Below are positions 9,482-19,358 of a stretch of 32,131 bases of DNA, piece after piece (positions within the stretch are counted from its first letter, which is position 1; every line of letters begins with the position of its first letter). The stretch is from NCBI GenBank assembly GCA_013821825.1, contig PNJK01000040.1:1-32131 (forward strand), read 5' to 3'. A program made the position numbers and the translations under genes. This DNA comes from Rhodobacter sp. GTDB lineage: Bacteria; Pseudomonadota; Alphaproteobacteria; Rhodobacterales; Rhodobacteraceae. The notes under the pieces are model-generated. The model searched no databases, was not told the DNA's origin, and was given only the letters and a program-made list of their open reading frames with translations.

Positions 9482-10732
9482 ATGCACCACCATCCGAAAT
9501 CTGATTTCATGCGCGTGATGTTCGAGCGCGGCTTTGTAGCCGACTGCACCGACTATCAGGCGTTGGACGAGGCCTTGGTCAGAGGGGTGGTGCCGGGCTA
9601 TATCGGGTTCGATGCAACCGCGACATCGTTGCATGTCGGCAGCCTGATCCAGATCATGATGCTGCGCTGGCTGCAGAAGTGCGGCGGCAGGCCCATCGTG
9701 CTGATGGGCGGCGGGACGACGAAAGTCGGCGATCCCAGCTTTCGGGCCGAGGAACGGCCCCTGCTGACCGACGCCCAGATCGAAGCCAATATCGCCGGCA
9801 TCAAGCAGGCCTTCACGCCCTATGTGCGGTTTGGCGACGGCGCGACCGATGCGATCATGGTCAATAATGCCGAATGGCTGGACGCGCTCAACTACATCAG
9901 TTTCCTGCGCGACATCGGGCGGCATTTCAGCGTCAACCGGATGCTTTCGTTTGAAAGCGTGAAGTCGCGGCTGGACCGGGAGCAGAGCCTTAGCTTTCTT
10001 GAGTTCAACTACATGATCCTGCAGGCCTACGATTTCCTGGAACTTCGCCGCCGCTATGGCTGCATGTTGCAGATGGGCGGGTCGGACCAGTGGGGCAATA
10101 TCGTCAACGGCGTCGACCTGACACGCCGGGTGATTGATGGCGAGGTCTACGGCCTGACCTCTCCGCTGCTGACCACCTCGGACGGCAAGAAGATGGGCAA
10201 GAGTGCCAGCGGCGCGGTCTGGCTGAACGCCGAGATGCTGAGCCCGTACGAGTTCTGGCAGTTCTGGCGCAACACGACGGACGCCGATGTGGGACGTTTC
10301 CTGAAGCTTTACACCGAGATGCCGGTGGAAGACTGCGAGCGTCTGGGCCAGCTTTCGGGGGCTGAGATCAATGGCGCCAAGATTGTGCTTGCCAATGCCG
10401 TGACCACGCTTCTGCACGGGTCCGAGGCGGCGGCGTCGGCGGAAGCCACAGCGCGGGAAGTGTTTGAAAAGGGCGGGATCGGTGAGGAGCTGCCAACCGT
10501 CATGCTGGAGCCGGGCGAACTTTCCGATGGCGTCGGGATCGTCCAGCTTTTCGTGCGGGCGGGTCTTGCGGCCAGTGGCAAGGACGCCAAGCGCCTGATC
10601 GCGGAAGGCGGGGCCAAGGTGAATGACGAGATCGTCACCGACACCGCCCTGCGCTATGGGGCAAGCCAACTGATCGAACCGATGAAGCTGACCGCAGGCA
10701 AGAAGCGGCACGCACTGGTCGTGCTGGGATAG
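9482..10732 (+). CDS. tyrS: Tyrosyl-tRNA synthetase
   Basis: A class I aminoacyl-tRNA synthetase that charges tRNA-Tyr. At 416 residues it is full length. The HIGH signature appears as HVGS (51-54) and the KMSKS signature as KMGKS (237-241), the form usual for bacterial TyrRS. Tyrosine-site segments [16 protein letters not shown] and [10 protein letters not shown] are intact, and the C-terminal about 65 residues form an S4 RNA-binding domain ([20 protein letters not shown]). The N-terminus is [11 protein letters not shown] hairpin follows the stop, shared with the convergent cyclophilin operon. Confidence 0.97.
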   Translation: MHHHPKSDFMRVMFERGFVADCTDYQALDEALVRGVVPGYIGFDATATSLHVGSLIQIMMLRWLQKCGGRPIVLMGGGTTKVGDPSFRAEERPLLTDAQIEANIAGIKQAFTPYVRFGDGATDAIMVNNAEWLDALNYISFLRDIGRHFSVNRMLSFESVKSRLDREQSLSFLEFNYMILQAYDFLELRRRYGCMLQMGGSDQWGNIVNGVDLTRRVIDGEVYGLTSPLLTTSDGKKMGKSASGAVWLNAEMLSPYEFWQFWRNTTDADVGRFLKLYTEMPVEDCERLGQLSGAEINGAKIVLANAVTTLLHGSEAAASAEATAREVFEKGGIGEELPTVMLEPGELSDGVGIVQLFVRAGLAASGKDAKRLIAEGGAKVNDEIVTDTALRYGASQLIEPMKLTAGKKRHALVVLG

Positions 10733-10738
10733 TCAGAG

Positions 10739-10768
10739 CGCGGGGCGGGCGTTGCGTCCCACCCCGCG
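10739..10768. terminator. Hairpin between convergent tyrS and cyclophilin genes
   Basis: CGCGGGG pairs with CCCCGCG, then one mismatch, then GGG with CCC around an 8-base loop. There is no T-tract on either side, so termination is inferred from position between two converging genes and from stem strength. Confidence 0.5.
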
Positions 10769-10776
10769 GAACGGTC

Positions 10777-11893
<1,117 letters not shown>

Positions 11894-12030
11894 GCTGCCT
11901 CTCCCTTCGGTTCGATCGGGCAGGACCGTAATGGCGGCATCCGGCCAAGGAAAGGGCAAAGCGTCAGAAGCAGTTGACGCGCGCGTGATAACGGGGCCAA
12001 AAGCAGCCTGGTTCGATGAAGGAGGATGCG

Positions 12031-13209
12031 ATGCCCTGGAAGACGCTGGACGACGTGGCGATGGCCGGCAAAGTGGTGCTGGTCCGGGTGGACATCAACG
12101 TGCCGATGGAGACCGGACGGGTGACGGATACGACCCGGATCGACAAGATCAGGCCGACAGTGGAGGACATCATCGCGCGCGGCGGCAAGGTGGTGCTGAT
12201 GGCGCATTTCGACCGCCCGAAGGGCAAGGTCGTGCCGGAAATGAGCCTGCGCCATGTGCTGCCGGCGCTGGAGCAATCCTTGGGCCGCAAGGTGACCTTC
12301 TTCGAACGTCCGGACCGAGCCGCGATCGACGCTTTGCCGCAGGACAGCGTGATCCTGCTGGAAAACACCCGCTTCAGCCCGATGGAGGAAGCGAACGACC
12401 CGCAGATGGCGCAATATCTGGCAAGCCTGGGTGACATCTTCTGCAACGACGCGTTTTCAGCGGCACATCGGGCGCATGCCTCGACCGAGGGGGTGGCGCA
12501 TCTGTTGCCGTCCTGTGCGGGGCGGCTGATGGAGGCCGAGCTGCACGCGCTTGAGGCGGCGCTTGGGTCGCCGAAACGCCCGGTGGTGGCGGTTGTGGGC
12601 GGGGCCAAGGTTTCGACAAAGATCGAACTGCTGGCCAATCTGGTGACGAAGGTCGACCATCTGGTGATCGGCGGGGGCATGGCGAACACCTTCCTCGTGG
12701 CCGAGGGAATCGAGGTCGGCAAGTCGCTGGCCGAGCGGGAAATGGCAGAAACGGCGCGGGAGATCCGGCATCGGGCGCAAAGATCGGGTTGCCACATCCA
12801 CCTGCCGGTGGATGTGGTCGTCGCGCGCGAGTTCAAGGCGGGGGCGGAAAACCGGACAGTCAGCGTAAACGACTGCCCGCCGGACGCGATGATCCTGGAT
12901 GCCGGACCGAAAACGGTGGCCGCTCTGGAGGCCGTGTTCGCCGGGGCCAGGACCCTGATCTGGAACGGACCCTTGGGCGCCTTCGAGATCGAGCCGTTCA
13001 ACGCCGCCACCAATGCGGCGGCGCGGGCGGCGGCCCGGCTGACCAAGGCTGGCGGGCTGGTGTCGGTCGCGGGGGGGGGCGATACGGTTGCGGCGCTGAA
13101 CGCGGCGGGCGCTGCCGAGGATTTCACCTTCATCTCCACCGCCGGCGGAGCCTTTCTGGAATGGATGGAAGGCAAGGAATTGCCGGGTGTGAAAGCCTTG
13201 ATGGCTTGA
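12031..13209 (+). CDS. pgk: Phosphoglycerate kinase
   Basis: Transfers phosphate between 1,3-bisphosphoglycerate and ADP (ATP-yielding step of glycolysis; reversed in gluconeogenesis and the Calvin cycle). At 392 residues it is full length. Substrate-site residues are largely kept: D21 and N23 in [28 protein letters not shown]; the nucleotide side has [18 protein letters not shown] and [10 protein letters not shown]. The usually invariant Gly of the HxGRPKG loop is Asp here (D61, codon 12211-12213). The ATG at 12031 has AAGGAGG five bases upstream; the ATG at 12016 precedes this ribosome site and is unlikely. Followed on the same strand by fda. Confidence 0.96.
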   Translation: MPWKTLDDVAMAGKVVLVRVDINVPMETGRVTDTTRIDKIRPTVEDIIARGGKVVLMAHFDRPKGKVVPEMSLRHVLPALEQSLGRKVTFFERPDRAAIDALPQDSVILLENTRFSPMEEANDPQMAQYLASLGDIFCNDAFSAAHRAHASTEGVAHLLPSCAGRLMEAELHALEAALGSPKRPVVAVVGGAKVSTKIELLANLVTKVDHLVIGGGMANTFLVAEGIEVGKSLAEREMAETAREIRHRAQRSGCHIHLPVDVVVAREFKAGAENRTVSVNDCPPDAMILDAGPKTVAALEAVFAGARTLIWNGPLGAFEIEPFNAATNAAARAAARLTKAGGLVSVAGGGDTVAALNAAGAAEDFTFISTAGGAFLEWMEGKELPGVKALMA

Positions 13210-13258
13210 GGCAGAGCCCGCCTCGCGCTATGCGGGAATGGACCAATGGGAGACGGAC

Positions 13259-14143
13259 ATGACCAACGCTAAGATGACCGAACAGGTGCGAAACGGCAGG
13301 GGCTTTATCGCGGCCCTTGACCAGTCGGGCGGATCGACCCCCAAGGCGCTGAAGCTTTATGGAGTAGACGAGAGCGAGTATTCGGGCGAAGTCGAAATGT
13401 TCGACATGATCCACGCGATGCGGGCCCGGATCATCAAGTCGCCCGCATTTTCCGGCGACAAAGTGGTGGGCGCCATCCTGTTCGAGCAGACGATGGACCG
13501 CACAATCGACGGCATTCCGACCGCGACCTTTCTTTGGGAAAAGCGCGGCGTCGTGCCTTTCCTAAAGATCGACAAGGGGTTGGAGGCTGAAGCTGATGGA
13601 GTTCAGCTGATGAAGCCGATCCCGGGCCTTGACGCGCTTCTGGACCGCGCGGCTGCGGCCGGGATCTACGGGACCAAGGAACGGTCGGTCATCAATGCCG
13701 CCGATGTCAGAGGAATCGAGGCCATCGTGGCGCAGCAGTTCGCGCTGGGGCGTCAGATTGCCGCGCACGGCCTGATGCCGATCCTGGAGCCGGAAGTCAC
13801 CATCTCGATCTCTGACAAGGCCGAGGCCGAGGCCTTGCTTCAGGCGGAGATCCTGAAGGCACTGGAACGGTTTGAAGGTCAGGTCATGCTGAAGCTGAGC
13901 CTGCCGACAGTGCCGGATTTCTATCTGCCGCTGGTCCGGCATCCGAAGGTTCTGAAGGTAGTGGCGCTGTCAGGCGGGCATTCCCGCGACGAGGCCTGCA
14001 AGATCCTGGCACAAAACCACGGAATCATCGCAAGCTTCAGCCGCGCCCTGAGCGAGGGACTGTCGGCACAACAGACCGAAACCGAGTTCGATGCCGTGCT
14101 GAAAGGCGCGATCGACAGCATCCATGCGGCCTCGATCACCTGA
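13259..14143 (+). CDS. fda: Fructose-bisphosphate aldolase, class I (Schiff-base type)
   Basis: Cleaves fructose-1,6-bisphosphate to the two triose phosphates. At 294 residues it matches the short class I aldolase family known from Staphylococcus aureus and many Rhodobacteraceae, and differs from both the metal-dependent class II enzymes and the DhnA type. It carries GFIAALDQSGGSTPKAL at the start, GVQLMKPIPGLD, the Schiff-base lysine K212 in VMLKLSLP, and LSGGHSRDEACKIL. The ATG at 13259 has GGGAGA upstream; an ATG seven codons earlier is less well placed. It lies 49 bp after pgk, probably in the same transcript. Confidence 0.95.
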   Translation: MTNAKMTEQVRNGRGFIAALDQSGGSTPKALKLYGVDESEYSGEVEMFDMIHAMRARIIKSPAFSGDKVVGAILFEQTMDRTIDGIPTATFLWEKRGVVPFLKIDKGLEAEADGVQLMKPIPGLDALLDRAAAAGIYGTKERSVINAADVRGIEAIVAQQFALGRQIAAHGLMPILEPEVTISISDKAEAEALLQAEILKALERFEGQVMLKLSLPTVPDFYLPLVRHPKVLKVVALSGGHSRDEACKILAQNHGIIASFSRALSEGLSAQQTETEFDAVLKGAIDSIHAASIT

Positions 14144-14149
14144 AACGGC

Positions 14150-14184
14150 GGGCGCCCCTGGCATGGCCGGGTGCCCAAGTCTTT
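14150..14184 (+). terminator. Intrinsic terminator of pgk-fda
   Basis: GGGCGCCC pairs with GGGTGCCC (one G-T wobble) around an 11-base loop, starting 7 bases after the aldolase stop, and is followed by AAGTCTTT. The T-tract is short, so efficiency is uncertain. Confidence 0.6.
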
Positions 14185-14201
14185 GAGCAATGTGCATTTT
14201 C

Positions 14202-14236
14202 GGGATTCACAAGTGATTCCCTTTGTGCAATGATTC
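14202..14236 (+). promoter_or_regulatory. Three GANTC sites and an imperfect palindrome upstream of ftsB
   Basis: GATTC occurs at 14204-14208, 14215-14219 and 14232-14236, ending about 40 bases before the ftsB start. GANTC is the target of the cell-cycle methyltransferase CcrM, whose methylation mark works with the regulator GcrA in alphaproteobacteria. The first two sites sit in a 20-bp imperfect palindrome (14202-14221; GGGA and TCAC arms mirrored by GTGA and TCCC), which may itself be an operator. I could not assign a -35/-10 pair with confidence. Confidence 0.5.
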
Positions 14237-14275
14237 ACCCAAGGCCCCCGAGGAAGAGGGGCCTCTGAGGGAAGC

Positions 14276-14590
14276 ATGAGCACTGCGCAATCACGGTCAG
14301 AGGCACGACGGGGGCTTGGTGGGCTGATATATCTTGCGCTGGCATTCGCGCTGGGTGTCTATTTCACCTTCGCCGCCGTGCAAGGCGACTACGGCATGTT
14401 CCGCCGCGTGGCGATCAATGCCGAGGCCGCGATGTTGACCACCGAGCGCGACCGGCTGGCATCCGAACTGGCCGAGATTCAGAACCTGACGCGTCGTCTG
14501 TCTGACGAGTACCTGGACCTTGACCTGCTCGACCAGCAGACCCGCGACGTGCTGGGGTACATGCGGTCGGACGAGATTGCCATTCGCTGA
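14276..14590 (+). CDS. ftsB: Septum formation initiator FtsB/DivIC family protein
   Basis: A 104-residue bitopic membrane protein of the divisome: a short cytosolic N-terminus, one transmembrane segment (about residues 15-34, LIYLALAFALGVYFTFAAV), then a periplasmic coiled coil (about 48-80, rich in Leu/Glu/Arg heptads) and an acidic tail. FtsB links FtsL and FtsQ and helps activate septal peptidoglycan synthesis. A ribosome site (GAGGGAAG) precedes the ATG. Location just upstream of pdhA is typical of alphaproteobacteria. Assignment rests on size, topology and context, since the family is short and divergent. Confidence 0.85.
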   Translation: MSTAQSRSEARRGLGGLIYLALAFALGVYFTFAAVQGDYGMFRRVAINAEAAMLTTERDRLASELAEIQNLTRRLSDEYLDLDLLDQQTRDVLGYMRSDEIAIR

Positions 14591-14596
14591 AGCCGG

Positions 14597-14610
14597 GCTG
14601 CGCTCGCAGC
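14597..14610 (+). terminator. Short hairpin after ftsB
   Basis: GCTGCG and CGCAGC with a 2-base loop lie six bases after the ftsB stop. There is no T-tract, so this is at best a weak terminator or a transcript-end stem. Confidence 0.3.
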
Positions 14611-14652
14611 GTCAAACCCTTGTCGCCAGGCGGTTTTCCGGTCGGCCGATGA

Positions 14653-14696
14653 TCTTCCTTGCGTCTTCCTTCTGTCTTCCTTCCGTCTTCCTTCCG
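14653..14696 (+). repeat. Four tandem copies of an 11-bp unit
   Basis: The unit TCTTCCTTCCG repeats four times; the last two copies are perfect and the first two have one or two changes. The strand is strikingly pyrimidine-rich in a purine/pyrimidine-mixed, GC-rich neighbourhood. It lies in the 356-bp gap between ftsB and pdhA, about 160 bp upstream of the pdhA promoter. The period is close to one DNA helical turn. Confidence 0.9.
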
Positions 14697-14858
14697 TCTC
14701 AGCGCACGACCTTTGGTTCAGGCGTTAACCCTGCGCCGGGAATCAGGGCTTGTCGCCGGACCAACGCGGCAGTGCTGGCGGAGTTCTGAGGCCCGACAGT
14801 CCTTCGCTGGATGCATGGGAGCCATGTTTCCAGCATGACGCTGCGGAAGTATTTTGCT

Positions 14859-14888
14859 TTGACCCAGCAAACACCGATGGTGTATGAA
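14859..14888 (+). promoter_or_regulatory. pdhA: Candidate sigma70-type promoter of pdhABC
   Basis: TTGACC (14859-14864) and TATGAA (14883-14888) are separated by 18 bp and match the -35 and -10 consensus at five and four positions respectively. The predicted start, about 14895, lies inside the neighbouring palindrome and leaves a leader of about 50 bases before the pdhA ATG. Confidence 0.6.
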
Positions 14889-14908
14889 TGGTTTAACGTT
14901 GAACCATT
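14887..14908 (+). promoter_or_regulatory. 22-bp near-perfect palindrome over the pdhA start region (operator candidate)
   Basis: Arms AATGGTT (14887-14893) and AACCATT (14902-14908) flank a central AACGTT; only one of the 11 symmetric pairs (14894 T against 14901 G) fails. It overlaps the end of the -10 element and the predicted transcription start, the classical position for a repressor. The central CG dinucleotide is reminiscent of LacI-family operators, but the protein is not identifiable from this window. Confidence 0.65.
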
Positions 14909-14946
14909 TTGCTGCCCACAAGTCCAGTGCCCCAGGGAGGAGCCCG

Positions 14947-15933
14947 ATGGCGAAGAAGCCTGACGCGAGACCGAATGTCTCGAAGGAAGACCTGCTGAAA
15001 TTCTATCGCGAGATGCTGCTGATACGCCGGTTCGAAGAAAAGGCCGGCCAGCTTTATGGCATGGGTCTGATCGGAGGTTTCTGCCACCTGTACATTGGAC
15101 AGGAAGCGGTGGTTGTCGGTCTGGAGGCGGCGACCAAGGAAGGCGACAAGCGCGTCACCAGCTACCGCGACCACGGGCACATGCTGGCCTGCGGTATGGA
15201 CCCCAAGGGCGTGATGGCGGAACTGACCGGGCGAATTGGGGGCTACTCCAAGGGCAAGGGCGGGTCGATGCACATGTTCTCGAAAGAGAAACATTTCTAT
15301 GGTGGGCACGGGATTGTTGGCGCTCAGGTGCCACTGGGGGCCGGGCTGGCCTTTGCCGACAAGTATCTGGGCAATGACAACGTGACCTTCACCTATTTCG
15401 GCGATGGCGCGGCCAACCAGGGCCAGGTCTACGAGACCTACAACATGGCGGAACTCTGGGCGCTACCCGTCATTTTCGTCATTGAAAACAACGGCTACGC
15501 GATGGGGACCAGTGTGAAGCGGTCGACCAAGTCGACCTCGCTTTACGGGCGCGGGCTGGCTTACGGCATTCCGGGCGAGCAGGTTGACGGCATGGACGTG
15601 CTGGCAGTCAAAGCCGCAGGCGAGAAGGCGCTCGCGCATTGCCGGGCCGGGAAGGGCCCGTACATTCTGGAAATGATGACCTATCGCTACCGGGGACATT
15701 CGATGTCGGACCCGGCGAAATACCGGACCCGCGAGGAAGTGGAAAAGATCCGGTCGGAGAAGGACTGTATCGAAAATGTCCGCGATTTGCTGACGCAAAG
15801 CGGCCTGGCTTCGGACGAGGAGCTGAAAGCCATCGACAAGGAGATCAAGGCCACCGTGAACGAGGCGGCCGAATTCTCGAAAGAAAGCCCGGAGCCTCCG
15901 CTGGAGGAACTCTGGACCGATATCTACGCCTGA
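14947..15933 (+). CDS. pdhA: Pyruvate dehydrogenase E1 component, alpha subunit
   Basis: With PdhB it decarboxylates pyruvate using thiamine diphosphate (TPP) and transfers the acetyl group to lipoyl domains of E2. The protein is 328 residues. The TPP-binding motif runs from GDGAANQG (162-169) to [10 protein letters not shown] (about 190-199); the phosphorylation-loop region [15 protein letters not shown] is present. The start is ATG 14947 ([10 protein letters not shown]), preceded by GGGAGGAG; an ATG at 14884 would lie inside the promoter and palindrome and is rejected. First gene of the pdhA-pdhB-pdhC operon, with 13 bp to pdhB. Confidence 0.97.
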   Translation: MAKKPDARPNVSKEDLLKFYREMLLIRRFEEKAGQLYGMGLIGGFCHLYIGQEAVVVGLEAATKEGDKRVTSYRDHGHMLACGMDPKGVMAELTGRIGGYSKGKGGSMHMFSKEKHFYGGHGIVGAQVPLGAGLAFADKYLGNDNVTFTYFGDGAANQGQVYETYNMAELWALPVIFVIENNGYAMGTSVKRSTKSTSLYGRGLAYGIPGEQVDGMDVLAVKAAGEKALAHCRAGKGPYILEMMTYRYRGHSMSDPAKYRTREEVEKIRSEKDCIENVRDLLTQSGLASDEELKAIDKEIKATVNEAAEFSKESPEPPLEELWTDIYA

Positions 15934-15946
15934 GGGAGGGGAAATC

Positions 15947-17329
15947 ATGGCAACGCAAGTATTGATGCCCGCGCTTTCTCCGACCATGGAGGAGGGCACG
16001 CTGGCCAAATGGCTGGTGAAAGAGGGCGATGTGGTCAAGTCGGGCCAGATTCTGGCCGAGATCGAGACCGATAAGGCGACGATGGAGTTCGAGGCGGTCG
16101 ATGAAGGGACCGTCGGCAAGCTTCTGGTCGCCGAAGGCACGGCGGGCGTGAAGGTGAACACGCCGATTGCCGTGCTGGTGGAAGAGGGCGAGAGCGTTTC
16201 GGACGCGGTCCCGGCTGCGGCCCCTGCCCCAGCTGCGGCTCCGGTCGAGAGCCGGGCTGAAGCCCGGCCTTCGGTGGTTGCGGTGGTGGCCCCTGCCCCA
16301 GTGGCGGCGGCCTCGGGCTGGCCGCACACGGACCTGCCCGAGGGACCGACGAAGACGATGACCGTGCGGGAAGCCCTGCGCGAGGCGATGGCCGAGGAAA
16401 TGCGGGCCGATCCCACGGTCTTCCTGATGGGCGAGGAAGTGGGCGAGTATCAGGGCGCCTACAAGATTTCCCAGGGTCTGCTGGACGAGTTTGGCGCCAA
16501 GCGCGTGGTCGATACGCCGATCACCGAGATGGGCTTTGCCGGGATCGCGACCGGGGCAAGCTGGGGCGGGCTGAAGCCGATCGTCGAGTTCATGACGTTC
16601 AACTTCGCCATGCAGGCGATTGACCATATCCTGAACTCGGCGGCGAAGACGTTGTACATGTCGGGCGGCCAGATGGGCAGTCCGATGGTGTTCCGGGGCC
16701 CGAACGGCGCGGCGGCGCGGGTCGGCGCGCAGCACAGCCAGGACTACGCGGCGTGGTACGCGGCGATCCCGGGCCTGCGGGTCTGCATGCCCTATTCGGC
16801 GGCGGATGCGAAGGGGCTGTTGAAATCGGCGATCCGCGATCCGAACCCGGTGATCTTCCTTGAAAACGAGATCCTCTACGGGCGCAGCTTCGAGGTGCCC
16901 ACGGACCCCGGTTTCGTGGTGCCATTCGGCAAGGCCTCGATCCTGCGCGAGGGCAAGGACGTGACGCTGGTCAGCTTCGGGATCGGTGTGGCGCATTCGC
17001 TGGTCGCGGCGGACGAGTTGGCCAAGGAAGGGATCAGCGCCGAGGTTATCAACCTGCGCACCCTGCGGCCCATCGACTATGACACGGTGCTGGCTTCGGT
17101 GATGAAGACCAACCGCTGCGTCACCGTGGAAGAGGGCTTCCCGGTGGGGTCGATCGGCGACCATATCGCCAGCACGATCATGCAGAAGGCGTTCGACTAT
17201 CTGGATGCTCCGGTGATCACCTGCACCGGCAAGGACGTACCGATGCCTTATGCGGCGAACCTTGAAAAGTTCGCACTGATCACCCCGGCCGAGGTTGTCG
17301 CGGCCGTCAAATCCGTCTGCTACCGGTAA
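15947..17329 (+). CDS. pdhB: Pyruvate dehydrogenase E1 component, beta subunit, with N-terminal lipoyl domain
   Basis: A 460-residue E1-beta subunit with an extra lipoyl domain, an arrangement characteristic of many alphaproteobacteria. Residues 1-80 form the lipoyl domain with the lipoylated lysine K43 in ETDKATMEF; an Ala/Pro/Val-rich linker follows (about 87-125); then the transketolase-type catalytic domain (about 135-460) with [15 protein letters not shown], the [14 protein letters not shown] segment and [16 protein letters not shown] strong ribosome site (GGGAGGGG) precedes the ATG. Its lipoyl domain is nearly a copy of that of PdhC next door. Confidence 0.97.
   Translation: MATQVLMPALSPTMEEGTLAKWLVKEGDVVKSGQILAEIETDKATMEFEAVDEGTVGKLLVAEGTAGVKVNTPIAVLVEEGESVSDAVPAAAPAPAAAPVESRAEARPSVVAVVAPAPVAAASGWPHTDLPEGPTKTMTVREALREAMAEEMRADPTVFLMGEEVGEYQGAYKISQGLLDEFGAKRVVDTPITEMGFAGIATGASWGGLKPIVEFMTFNFAMQAIDHILNSAAKTLYMSGGQMGSPMVFRGPNGAAARVGAQHSQDYAAWYAAIPGLRVCMPYSAADAKGLLKSAIRDPNPVIFLENEILYGRSFEVPTDPGFVVPFGKASILREGKDVTLVSFGIGVAHSLVAADELAKEGISAEVINLRTLRPIDYDTVLASVMKTNRCVTVEEGFPVGSIGDHIASTIMQKAFDYLDAPVITCTGKDVPMPYAANLEKFALITPAEVVAAVKSVCYR
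16073..16104 (+). repeat. Identical 32-base block in the two lipoyl-domain coding sequences
   Basis: The block at 16073-16104 in pdhB is identical to 17466-17497 in pdhC and surrounds the codon for the lipoylated lysine. It is the centre of a direct repeat (about 15947-16216 and 17340-17609, offset 1393 bp) with further identical stretches. Confidence 0.9.
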
Positions 17330-17339
17330 GGAGGGGAAA

Positions 17340-18632
17340 ATGGCTGTTCAAATCCTGATGCCCGCGCTGTCCCCGACGATGGAAGAGGGGACGCTTGCCA
17401 AGTGGCTTGTAAAAGAAGGGGATGCCGTGAAATCCGGCATGATCCTGGCCGAAATCGAGACCGACAAGGCGACGATGGAGTTCGAGGCGGTCGATGAGGG
17501 GATCATGGGCAAGATCCTGATCGCCGAGGGCACTTCAGGCGTGAAGGTGAACACGCCTATCGCGGTGCTGGTCGAAGAGGGCGAAAGCGTTTCGGATGCG
17601 GCCCCTGCCCCGGCGGCGGCGGCTGCCCCGGTGGCGGCAGCGGCGGCTCCGGTTACGACTGCCCCGGCAGCGCCTGCCCCGGCGGCGCCGGCATCTGGCG
17701 GTGCGCGGGTCTTCGCCTCGCCTCTGGCGCGGCGGATCGCGGCGGAGAAGGGCATTGATCTGACCAAGGTCGCCGGGTCCGGCCCGCATGGCCGGATCGT
17801 GCGGGCGGATGTCGAGGGCGCGAAGCCTGTGGCAGCTGCCCCTGCCGTGGCGGCAGCGGCACCGGCCCCGGCGAAGCCAGCGGCAGCGTCGATGCCAACC
17901 GGCATGGCTGCGGAAACCGTGCTGAAGATGTACGCTGACCGGGAATTCGTCGAAGTGCCGCTGGACGGCATGCGCCGGACGATTGCGGCGCGGCTGACCG
18001 AGGCCAAGCAGACCATCCCGCATTTCTATCTGCGGCGGGAAGTGCGCCTGGATGCGCTCATGGCGTTCCGCGAGCAGCTGAACAAGCAGCTTGAGGCGCG
18101 CGGGGTGAAGCTGAGCGTCAACGACTTCATCATCAAAGCCTGTGCCATGGCGCTTCAGGCGGTGCCGAACGCGAATGCGGTCTGGGCAGGCGACCGGATG
18201 CTGAAGCTGAAGCCGTCGGATGTGGCTGTTGCGGTGGCGGTGGAGGGCGGGCTCTTTACCCCGGTCCTGCGCGATGCAGACAAGAAGTCGCTGTCAGCGC
18301 TGTCGGCCGAGATGAAGGATCTGGCCGGGCGCGCCAAGACGAAGAAGCTGGCCCCGCATGAATATCAGGGCGGTTCGTTTGCGATTTCCAACCTAGGGAT
18401 GATGGGGATCGAGAATTTCGATGCGGTCATCAACCCGCCGCATGGGTCGATCCTTGCGATCGGCGCGGGGATCAAGAAGCCGGTGGTGCTGGCGGATGGA
18501 ACGCTTGGCGTGGCGACAGTGATGTCGATGACGCTGTCGGTCGATCACCGGGTCATCGATGGCGCTTTGGGGGCCGAGTTCCTGAAGGCGGTGATCGAAG
18601 GACTGGAAAACCCTGTGGCGATGCTGGCGTAA
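17340..18632 (+). CDS. pdhC: Dihydrolipoamide acetyltransferase (E2 of pyruvate dehydrogenase)
   Basis: Core acetyltransferase that passes the acetyl group from lipoamide to CoA. The 430-residue protein has one lipoyl domain (1-80, K43 in ETDKATMEF), an Ala/Pro linker, a peripheral subunit-binding domain ([20 protein letters not shown], then [14 protein letters not shown]), a second Ala/Pro linker and the catalytic domain with the active-site motif DHRVIDG (H403). The start is ATG 17340, 10 bp after the pdhB stop and preceded by GGAGGGG. E3 (lpd) does not follow directly, unlike in many alphaproteobacteria; the operon ends here with terminators. Confidence 0.97.
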   Translation: MAVQILMPALSPTMEEGTLAKWLVKEGDAVKSGMILAEIETDKATMEFEAVDEGIMGKILIAEGTSGVKVNTPIAVLVEEGESVSDAAPAPAAAAAPVAAAAAPVTTAPAAPAPAAPASGGARVFASPLARRIAAEKGIDLTKVAGSGPHGRIVRADVEGAKPVAAAPAVAAAAPAPAKPAAASMPTGMAAETVLKMYADREFVEVPLDGMRRTIAARLTEAKQTIPHFYLRREVRLDALMAFREQLNKQLEARGVKLSVNDFIIKACAMALQAVPNANAVWAGDRMLKLKPSDVAVAVAVEGGLFTPVLRDADKKSLSALSAEMKDLAGRAKTKKLAPHEYQGGSFAISNLGMMGIENFDAVINPPHGSILAIGAGIKKPVVLADGTLGVATVMSMTLSVDHRVIDGALGAEFLKAVIEGLENPVAMLA

Positions 18633-18638
18633 AGCTTC

Positions 18639-18662
18639 AGAGCGGGGGGCAGCCCCCGCTCT
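18639..18662 (+). terminator. Strong hairpin after pdhC
   Basis: A perfect 10-bp stem (AGAGCGGGGG with CCCCCGCTCT, 4-base loop) begins seven bases after the pdhC stop. It has no T-tract, so it may protect the transcript end or act together with the terminator at 18691. Confidence 0.6.
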
Positions 18663-18690
18663 CCCTGTGAAGACTTTCTAACAGGAGAAG

Positions 18691-18717
18691 ACGGGGGCAT
18701 CTTGCCCCCGTTTTTTT
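18691..18717 (+). terminator. Intrinsic terminator of the pdh operon
   Basis: ACGGGGGC pairs with GCCCCCGT around a 5-base loop and runs into seven T residues. It sits between pdhC and the convergent phosphatidyltransferase gene, ending six bases from that gene's stop; the stem probably also marks the 3' end of the opposite transcript, though the opposite strand lacks a T-tract. Confidence 0.9.
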
Positions 18718-18722
18718 GCGCT

Positions 18723-19358
18723 CTATCGCGCCTTGAGGGCCTCGATCAGGCGGAAGGCTCGGCGCAGGATCGTGACCGCGGTGCCTGCGACGATGATCCA
18801 GAGGGTCAGCGTCAGGGTCCATTCCACCGCGTAGAAGGCGGCGATGACAGTTCCGACGGTCAGGGCAGCCATGCGGTGCGGTTTGGCCATGGGGCCAGAG
18901 AAATCAGCTGGGAAACCTTCGGCGCGGCCAAGCTCGCGGATATAGGCGGTGGCGATGGCGAAGGCGGCGGCAAGGGCGCCGAGGGCCGGGTGTCCGGCGG
19001 CGATGCCCGCGCCGAGAAGGAGGAGGAGGTCCGAGGCGCGATCAGGGATCTCATTCCAGAACGGGCCGTCCTTGCTGCCCTGCCCGCCTTCGACCGCGAC
19101 CATGCCGTCGATCAGGTTGCAGATCAGCCGCGCCTGAATCGTGGCGGCTGCAAAGATCAGCATGAGCCACTGGATCAGGCCGGGACCGAAAGGGGAAAGT
19201 GCGTAGAAGACGAAGCCGAGGCCAGCGAAGCCGATGGAAGCCTGGGATATCTGGTTTGGAGTGAAGCCGCGCTGGACGGCGCGGGTGGCCAGCTTCCCGG
19301 CCCAGGCCGATTGGCGCGAGGCGAGCGGGCGGCGGTTTTGGGGGGCAGAGCTTGTCAT
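18723..19358 (-). CDS. CDP-alcohol phosphatidyltransferase family protein, YnbA-like
   Basis: A 211-residue polytopic membrane protein of the family that joins CDP-diacylglycerol to an alcohol to make a phospholipid head group. The family signature DxxDGxxAR...GxxxDxxxD is degenerate: the visible line is N81-L-I-D84-G85 with A88-V89, then G98-P-F-W-N102 and D106. Two of four metal-binding aspartates are thus Asn and the AR Arg is Val. From memory, E. coli YnbA shows the same two Asn changes. It is the last gene of a coupled operon after plsC and a CdsA-like gene (ATGA overlap at 19355-19358). Product lipid unknown. Confidence 0.85.
   Translation of the reverse strand: MTSSAPQNRRPLASRQSAWAGKLATRAVQRGFTPNQISQASIGFAGLGFVFYALSPFGPGLIQWLMLIFAAATIQARLICNLIDGMVAVEGGQGSKDGPFWNEIPDRASDLLLLLGAGIAAGHPALGALAAAFAIATAYIRELGRAEGFPADFSGPMAKPHRMAALTVGTVIAAFYAVEWTLTLTLWIIVAGTAVTILRRAFRLIEALKAR

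Noticed and set aside
9371-10711. A 446-residue minus-strand frame
   Set aside because: Antisense shadow of tyrS, which has complete synthetase signatures.
14653-14696. CRISPR-like array
   Set aside because: The units are 11 bp and directly adjacent without spacers, so it is a simple tandem repeat.
14884-14886. ATG 21 codons upstream as the pdhA start
   Set aside because: It lies within the candidate -10 element and palindrome, lacks a ribosome site, and adds residues unlike the family; ATG 14947 has GGGAGGAG.
15845-17164. A 439-residue minus-strand frame
   Set aside because: Antisense shadow of pdhB; composition is His/Arg-rich as expected from reverse reading of GC-rich codons.
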